A stretch of 64,000 nt of DNA. It comes from Nocardia gamkensis NBRC 108242 (GTDB taxonomy: Bacteria > Actinomycetota > Actinomycetes > Mycobacteriales > Mycobacteriaceae). Shown one piece after another: positions 59,989 through 64,000 of this stretch. Numbering within the stretch: the stretch's first letter is position 1; each line of letters begins with the position of its first letter. Below the pieces are notes generated by a model that worked only from the letters and a program-made list of their open reading frames with translations, made no database searches and was not told the origin of the DNA. Where the stretch lies: the NCBI RefSeq assembly GCF_001612985.1, contig NZ_BDBM01000014.1, forward strand, positions 62,001-126,000. The letters are read 5' to 3'. Position numbers and translations under genes: made by a program.

Positions 59989-60501
59989 ATGCGAGTGAAC
60001 AGGACCACGGTGGATCTGTCCGGGTATCCGGATCTGGTGGTCATCTACATCGGCATGCGGGTGCGGCGGCCGAGGGGGATGCTGCGGCTGCTCGGGCTGG
60101 GGCCCAAACTCTATCGCTCGCACAAAGATCGGCCGGACGGGTTGTTGCTGCACGAAGACGTCGTGTGGGCGCTGTTCCCGCCGCACTGGGGCGCGCGGCA
60201 GTACTGGCGCGATCTGGACAGCCTCGAAGCGTGGACCCGGACGGCGCCACACCGGGACTGGTGGCAGAAGTTCCTGCGCGACTCCGGGGGCACCGGGTTC
60301 TGGCACGAGGCCTACTTCGCCCGCGGCGGCATCGACGCGATGTACGACGACATGGACACGGCGACGGGACTGGCGCGGTTCGCGCCCGTCGTCGCATCAC
60401 GTGGTCACCGGTTCTCCACCCGCGGCCGAGTCGAGGGCAGTCCGTCCGAGGTCGAACCGGTCGTGCCCGAATCCATCTACTACAGCGGCGAATCCGAGTA
60501 G
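59989..60501 (+). CDS. DUF4188 domain protein
   Basis: A 170-aa protein of the DUF4188 family, ferredoxin-like and related to haem-dependent aldoxime dehydratase-like folds. Diagnostic stretches: VVIYIGMRVRRPRGMLRLLG, FPPHWGARQYWRDLDSLEAW and GGTGFWHEAYFARGGIDAMY. Function not established. ATG at 59989 after GTGAGG. Confidence 0.78.
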   Translation: MRVNRTTVDLSGYPDLVVIYIGMRVRRPRGMLRLLGLGPKLYRSHKDRPDGLLLHEDVVWALFPPHWGARQYWRDLDSLEAWTRTAPHRDWWQKFLRDSGGTGFWHEAYFARGGIDAMYDDMDTATGLARFAPVVASRGHRFSTRGRVEGSPSEVEPVVPESIYYSGESE

Positions 60502-60681
60502 TCCGCGCGGGCTGTCATATCACAAGGAAATCACAAAGCAGCGTTTGAGCGCGTGAGCCCGGGGGTACAGCCATGAATAGAATCGCACCGCACCGCTCTT
60601 CGGAGTGACGCACATCGCAGGTCGATGGCCCAAATCGGCACGCTTCGTGTACGGCGCGCTACGGGCAGATGAATATGTTGT

Positions 60682-60695
60682 TCCCACATGTGGGA
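60682..60695. promoter_or_regulatory. Perfect palindrome upstream of the phosphatase gene
   Basis: TCCCACATGTGGGA, extended as TTGT-...-CCAA to an imperfect 22-bp palindrome (60678-60699), 48 bp before the phosphatase start. Position and symmetry fit an operator; no known regulator motif was matched. Confidence 0.45.
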
Positions 60696-60746
60696 CCAAC
60701 GACTTGGGCCCGTCTGGTAGCCTTCCTGCCGTTTATCGTGTTCTGT

Positions 60747-61367
60747 ATGCACGTCCTGTTCGTCTGCAACGGCAATGTTTGTCGGTCGGTGATCGCCGAG
60801 CGGCTCACTCGCGCCCTCGCGGTCGAACACGATCTCCCCTATCTCACCGCCGAAAGCGCAGGCACCCGTGCCTTGGTCGGATTTCCGGTCGAGCCGCTGG
60901 CCGCGCAGACCATCACCGGGCTCGGCGCGGACGCGAGCAACTTCCGGGCCCGTCGCCTGAAGCCGGAGATGATCGATAAGGCCGACCTGGTTCTCACGAT
61001 GACCGAGCAGATCCGCGAGCACGCGATCGACTTGGCCTTCGGCGCGGGCGCGCGCACCTTCACGCTGCTGGAGGCCCACCGCATCGCGCACGTCACCGGC
61101 GCGCGTACGGTCGCCGAATTGCACCGCGCGCGCAACGACCTGTCGCTGGTCGGCCGGGAGAACATCGCCGACCCGGTGGGGCTGTCCGCCCAGGCTTTCT
61201 GTGACGTCGGCGATCGCATCGCCGAGGCGCTCGTACCGCTGCTGCTGGCGCTCGCCCCGCACGAGCAGCCGCGCTGGCCCCACGACGAGCGCCGGGGACT
61301 GGTGATCCGCCCGGGTGGCGCGCCCGCGCCGCTGGCGACCTTCCTCGCCGCCCAGCGCACCCGGTGA
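60747..61367 (+). CDS. Low-molecular-weight protein tyrosine phosphatase family protein
   Basis: A 206-aa phosphatase-fold protein. The P-loop VCNGNVCRS gives Cys7-X5-Arg13, and the general-acid Asp is in NIADPVGLSA near residue 148. It is longer than classical LMW-PTP (about 160 aa) because of a C-terminal tail. ATG at 60747 places the P-loop normally; TATCGT (60734-60739) ends 7 bp before it, so the mRNA may be leaderless. An upstream in-frame ATG (60669) would add 26 aa, including a hydrophobic stretch. Confidence 0.85.
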   Translation: MHVLFVCNGNVCRSVIAERLTRALAVEHDLPYLTAESAGTRALVGFPVEPLAAQTITGLGADASNFRARRLKPEMIDKADLVLTMTEQIREHAIDLAFGAGARTFTLLEAHRIAHVTGARTVAELHRARNDLSLVGRENIADPVGLSAQAFCDVGDRIAEALVPLLLALAPHEQPRWPHDERRGLVIRPGGAPAPLATFLAAQRTR

Positions 61368-61523
61368 CCGCCGCGGCGACGACCGCACCGGGCAACGCGC
61401 CCGGATAGACCGCGTATCAACCTGTTACCACGCGGCTGTGTCCTTTTCCGTCCCCGACGCACTAAACTCCCGCCGGACACCATTCTCCGCCGTTGCTGCG
61501 TCGACACAGGACAGGAATCAGAC

Positions 61524-61949
61524 ATGCCGAAACGCATTTCGGATGTTTCGCTCCATGTTTATGTGACACCGGAAATACTCGAACGCGTCGTCGACACCGT
61601 GCGCGAGGTGGTCGACGACCACCTCGCCGACCGTGACGTATTCGCCTGGCGCTTCACCTTGCCGGTCGACGCCGACGACCCGGCCCACCTGGCGCTCGAG
61701 AGCGGCTGCCGCGCGGATCCGCCCGGCGGAATTCCCGGCAACCGCGGCACCTACGAAATCGCGCTCAGTCTGGTCGGCGCACCGGATCAGCTGACCGACG
61801 CCCACATGGCCGCATTGGAACACGAACTGCTGCACGCCGTCTCGGGGCTGGCGCGAACCGAGCCGGGAGGCGGGATCCCGGTCTCGATCCGCGCATCGCA
61901 ACGCACCGATGTCGATCTGGACATCGATCGCGACCGCGAACTGCTCTAG
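61524..61949 (+). CDS. Hypothetical protein with an HExxH motif
   Basis: Not recognised, 141 aa. Starts MPKRISDVSLHVYVTPEILE and is acidic. Residues 100-104 read HELLH within ALEHELLHAVSGLA, which is the zincin-type HExxH pattern on a predicted helix. No third metal ligand could be assigned, so the motif may be chance. Its TAG stop lies within CTAG, which also serves as the stop of tesB on the other strand. Confidence 0.6.
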   Translation: MPKRISDVSLHVYVTPEILERVVDTVREVVDDHLADRDVFAWRFTLPVDADDPAHLALESGCRADPPGGIPGNRGTYEIALSLVGAPDQLTDAHMAALEHELLHAVSGLARTEPGGGIPVSIRASQRTDVDLDIDRDRELL

Positions 61950-62860
61950 TCCTGACGCCGCGGCGGGAAGTGGCGGATGAGTCCCTCTTGCACCGTGGTG
62001 GCCAGCAGATCGCCGCTGCGGGAGTAGAAGCGGCCGGTCGCGAGGCCACGAGAACCCGCGGCTACCGGTGACTCGGTGCAGTACAGCGCCCACTCGTCGA
62101 AACGGAACGGGCGGTGGAACCAGATCGAGTGGTTGACCGTGGCCGCGACGATGCGGTCCAGACCCCACGACAGCCCGTGGGTGGTGATGATCGAGTCCAG
62201 CACCGTGGTATCGGACGAATAGCCGAGCGTCGCCACATGGATCAGCGGGTCGTCGGGCAACTTGCCGTCCGCGCGCATCCACACGCGGTTGTGGTTGAGC
62301 CGCTCCCCGGTGCCCTTGAGAATCCAGGCCGGATCGTTGGTGTAGCGCATGTCGATCGGATGCGGCGCCTTGACGAACATCTCCAGCTTGTCCTCCAAGC
62401 CTTCGAAGCTCTCCTCCACCCGCGGCAACGTCTCCGGATCCGGCACGTCCGGCTGGGCGTGCGCGTGCTCGAGCCCCGTGCCCCAATCCTGGAACGCGGC
62501 GAGCATCACGAACAGCTCCTGGCCGTCCTGGCTGGCGGTCACCGTGCGGTTGGCGAACGCGCGACCGTCGCGATGGCGGTCCACCCGGTACTCGATCGGC
62601 TTCTTCACATCGCCGCCGCGCACGAAATGCGCGTTGACGGCGTGCACGGGACGGTCACCGACCGTCCGGCCCGCCGCGATGATGGCCTGCGAGACGAGCT
62701 GACCGCCGAAGGTCCGGCTCCACACCTTCTCCGGGTGCTGGCCGACGAACACGTCCTCGTCCATCTGCTCGAGATCGAGCAGGCCGAGCAGCACATCCAG
62801 GTCGGAGCGCGGCGCGTGTGGATCCGCGATGTCGACGGGGCTGCTCAAGGAAGCACGCAC
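61946..62860 (-). CDS. tesB: Acyl-CoA thioesterase II (TesB-like)
   Basis: A 304-aa double hot-dog thioesterase hydrolysing acyl-CoA to fatty acid and CoA. N-terminal half: VWSRTFGGQLVSQAIIAAGR. C-terminal half: HVATLGYSSDTTVLDSI (catalytic Asp region), NHSIWFHRPFRFDEWALYCT and VQEGLIRHF (Gln). GTG at 62860 shares one base with the pykA stop (TAGTG), so translation is coupled to pykA. Confidence 0.94.
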   Translation of the reverse strand: MRASLSSPVDIADPHAPRSDLDVLLGLLDLEQMDEDVFVGQHPEKVWSRTFGGQLVSQAIIAAGRTVGDRPVHAVNAHFVRGGDVKKPIEYRVDRHRDGRAFANRTVTASQDGQELFVMLAAFQDWGTGLEHAHAQPDVPDPETLPRVEESFEGLEDKLEMFVKAPHPIDMRYTNDPAWILKGTGERLNHNRVWMRADGKLPDDPLIHVATLGYSSDTTVLDSIITTHGLSWGLDRIVAATVNHSIWFHRPFRFDEWALYCTESPVAAGSRGLATGRFYSRSGDLLATTVQEGLIRHFPPRRQD

Positions 62861-64000
62861 TAGTGGTCCTCCTCACCGATTCGGTGAACGTGGATCAGGT
62901 TGGTGGAACCGACGGTACCGGGCGGCGACCCGGCGACGATGACCACCAGGTCACCCTTCTGGTATCGGTCCATCGACAGAAGTGCTACATCCACCTGGTG
63001 GATCATGGCGTCGGTGCTGTCGACCGTCGGCACGATGAAGGTCTCGGTGCCCCAGGTCAGCGACAGCTGACTGCGCACCTCCGGCAGCGGCGTGAACGCC
63101 AGCAGCGGCAGCGGAGTGTGCAGCCGGGCCAGGCGGCGCACCGTGTCACCCGACTGGGTGAACGCGACCAGCGCCTTGGCGTTGAGCCGCTCGCCGATGT
63201 CGCGGGCGGCGTAGGAGATCACCCCGCGCTTGGTGCGCGGCACGTGGGTCAGCGGCGGCACCCTGGTCGATTCGGTCTCCACCGCGTGCACGATGCGCGC
63301 CATCGTGCGCACCGTCTCGATCGGGTACGCGCCCACCGAGGTCTCGCCCGACAACATCACCGCGTCGGCGCCGTCGAGCACCGCGTTCGCGACGTCCGAG
63401 GCCTCGGCGCGGGTGGGACGGGAGTTCTCGATCATCGATTCCAGCATCTGCGTGGCGACGATGACCGGCTTGGCGTTCTCCCGGGCCATCTGGATGGCGC
63501 GCTTCTGCACGATCGGCACCTGCTCGAGCGGCAGCTCGACACCGAGGTCGCCGCGCGCGACCATCACCGCGTCGAAGGCCAGGACCACGGCCTCCAGGTT
63601 GTCGATCGCCTCCGGCTTCTCCAGCTTGCCGATCACCGGCACCCGGCGGCCTACCCGGTCCATCACGTCGTGCACCAGTTCGACGTCGGACGGGGACCGC
63701 ACGAACGACAGCGCGATGAAGTCCACCCCGAGCTTCAGCGCGAATTCCAGGTCCTCGATGTCCTTCTCCGACAGCGCGGGCACCGACACATCCATGCCCG
63801 GCAGCGAGACGCCTTTGTTGTTGGAGATCGGGCCGCCCTCGGTGACCCGGCAGACCACGTCGTTACCGTCGACACGAGTGACGGTGAGGCCCACCTTGCC
63901 GTCGTCGACCAGCAGGCGGTCGCCGGCCTTGGCGTCCTGCGCCAGCTCCTTGTAGGTGGTGGACACGCGGTCGTGGGTCCCGTCGACATCGTCGACGGTG
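62860..64000 (-). CDS. pykA: Pyruvate kinase, C-terminal part (5' end outside window)
   Basis: Converts PEP and ADP to pyruvate and ATP. About 380 residues are visible, from the B domain (AGDRLLVDDGKVGLTVTRVD) through the catalytic barrel (DAVMVARGDLGVELPLEQVP, the signature of the K-binding and Mg sites, and MLESMIENSRPTRAEASDVA) to the C-domain. The frame is open to the right edge, so the true start lies beyond 64000; the Met at 63966 is internal. It is followed by tesB with a 1-bp overlap. Confidence 0.96.
   Translation of the reverse strand, partial: TVDDVDGTHDRVSTTYKELAQDAKAGDRLLVDDGKVGLTVTRVDGNDVVCRVTEGGPISNNKGVSLPGMDVSVPALSEKDIEDLEFALKLGVDFIALSFVRSPSDVELVHDVMDRVGRRVPVIGKLEKPEAIDNLEAVVLAFDAVMVARGDLGVELPLEQVPIVQKRAIQMARENAKPVIVATQMLESMIENSRPTRAEASDVANAVLDGADAVMLSGETSVGAYPIETVRTMARIVHAVETESTRVPPLTHVPRTKRGVISYAARDIGERLNAKALVAFTQSGDTVRRLARLHTPLPLLAFTPLPEVRSQLSLTWGTETFIVPTVDSTDAMIHQVDVALLSMDRYQKGDLVVIVAGSPPGTVGSTNLIHVHRIGEEDH

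Noticed and set aside
60682..60695. parS-like centromere site
   Set aside because: The palindrome TCCCACATGTGGGA does not fit TGTTNCACGTGNAACA, and parS sites lie near the origin with parAB, which is absent here.
63786..63800. Additional PafBC-type motif (CACCGACA on plus strand)
   Set aside because: Inside pykA coding sequence and no TANNNT at the 8-bp distance.

Overview
The window is about 64 kb of high-GC actinobacterial chromosome. Gene order, protein content and codon use fit the Corynebacteriales, most likely Nocardia or a close Nocardiaceae relative (inferred from content; no species claim). The backbone follows the Mycobacterium tuberculosis block from pykA to pheT: pykA, tesB, ANTAR regulator (pdtaR), polA, rpsA, coaE, DUF402 gene, uvrB, universal stress protein, uvrA, infC-rpmI-rplT, trmH-type methyltransferase, pheS-pheT. 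Accessory genes are inserted between these. Both ends cut a gene: pheT lacks its 3' end and pykA its 5' end.

Region by region. 1-7.2 kb: pheST, a divergent MFS pump/TetR pair, a tandem pair of 119-bp structured repeats, then trmH, rplT, rpmI and infC, the last starting at ATC. 7.5-12.4 kb: DinB-fold, DUF1844 and hydrolase genes, then uvrA. 12.9-18.5 kb: a DevS/DosT-like GAF histidine kinase facing a dormancy-type ribosome factor that carries a DosR box, a ketoacyl synthase, a PAS-GGDEF cyclase and an ABM protein. 18.6-26.1 kb: a HelR-like RNA polymerase motor, a universal stress protein, DoxX/AraC, a VOC protein and uvrB. 26.6-29.1 kb: two DUF402 paralogues and the CoaE-GrpB fusion. 29.3-33.7 kb: an accessory patch with a possible small gene, a MarR remnant, two TetR modules and a frameshifted NAD(P)-binding oxidoreductase. 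33.7-42.8 kb: rpsA, a methyltransferase, an SPFH/ribbon-helix-helix pair, a flavin oxidase/LysR pair and a polar amino acid ABC transporter. 43-50 kb: an isopropylmalate/isocitrate-type dehydrogenase, 2H phosphoesterase, thioredoxin, an orphan LeuA regulatory domain, carbonic anhydrase and polA. 50-58.4 kb: a DUF885 peptidase-like protein, a branched-chain amino acid ABC operon whose two ATPases are fused into one protein, and pdtaR. 58.5-64 kb: tRNA-Leu(CAA), small membrane and DUF proteins, a low-molecular-weight phosphatase, tesB and pykA.

The most notable regulatory signal is one promoter architecture, TGTCGGTG-N8-TANNNT, upstream of all three DNA-repair genes (uvrA, uvrB, polA). It matches the RecA-independent (PafBC-type) DNA-damage promoter of mycobacteria. 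In uvrB and polA it places the transcription start at or next to the start codon, which implies leaderless mRNAs. A second is a DosR-type box upstream of the ribosome-hibernation gene whose tail-to-tail neighbour is a DevS-like sensor, which suggests a hypoxia or dormancy module. The 119-bp repeat pair after trmH has hairpin arms held by G-U-compatible changes and may belong to an uncharacterised structured repeat family.
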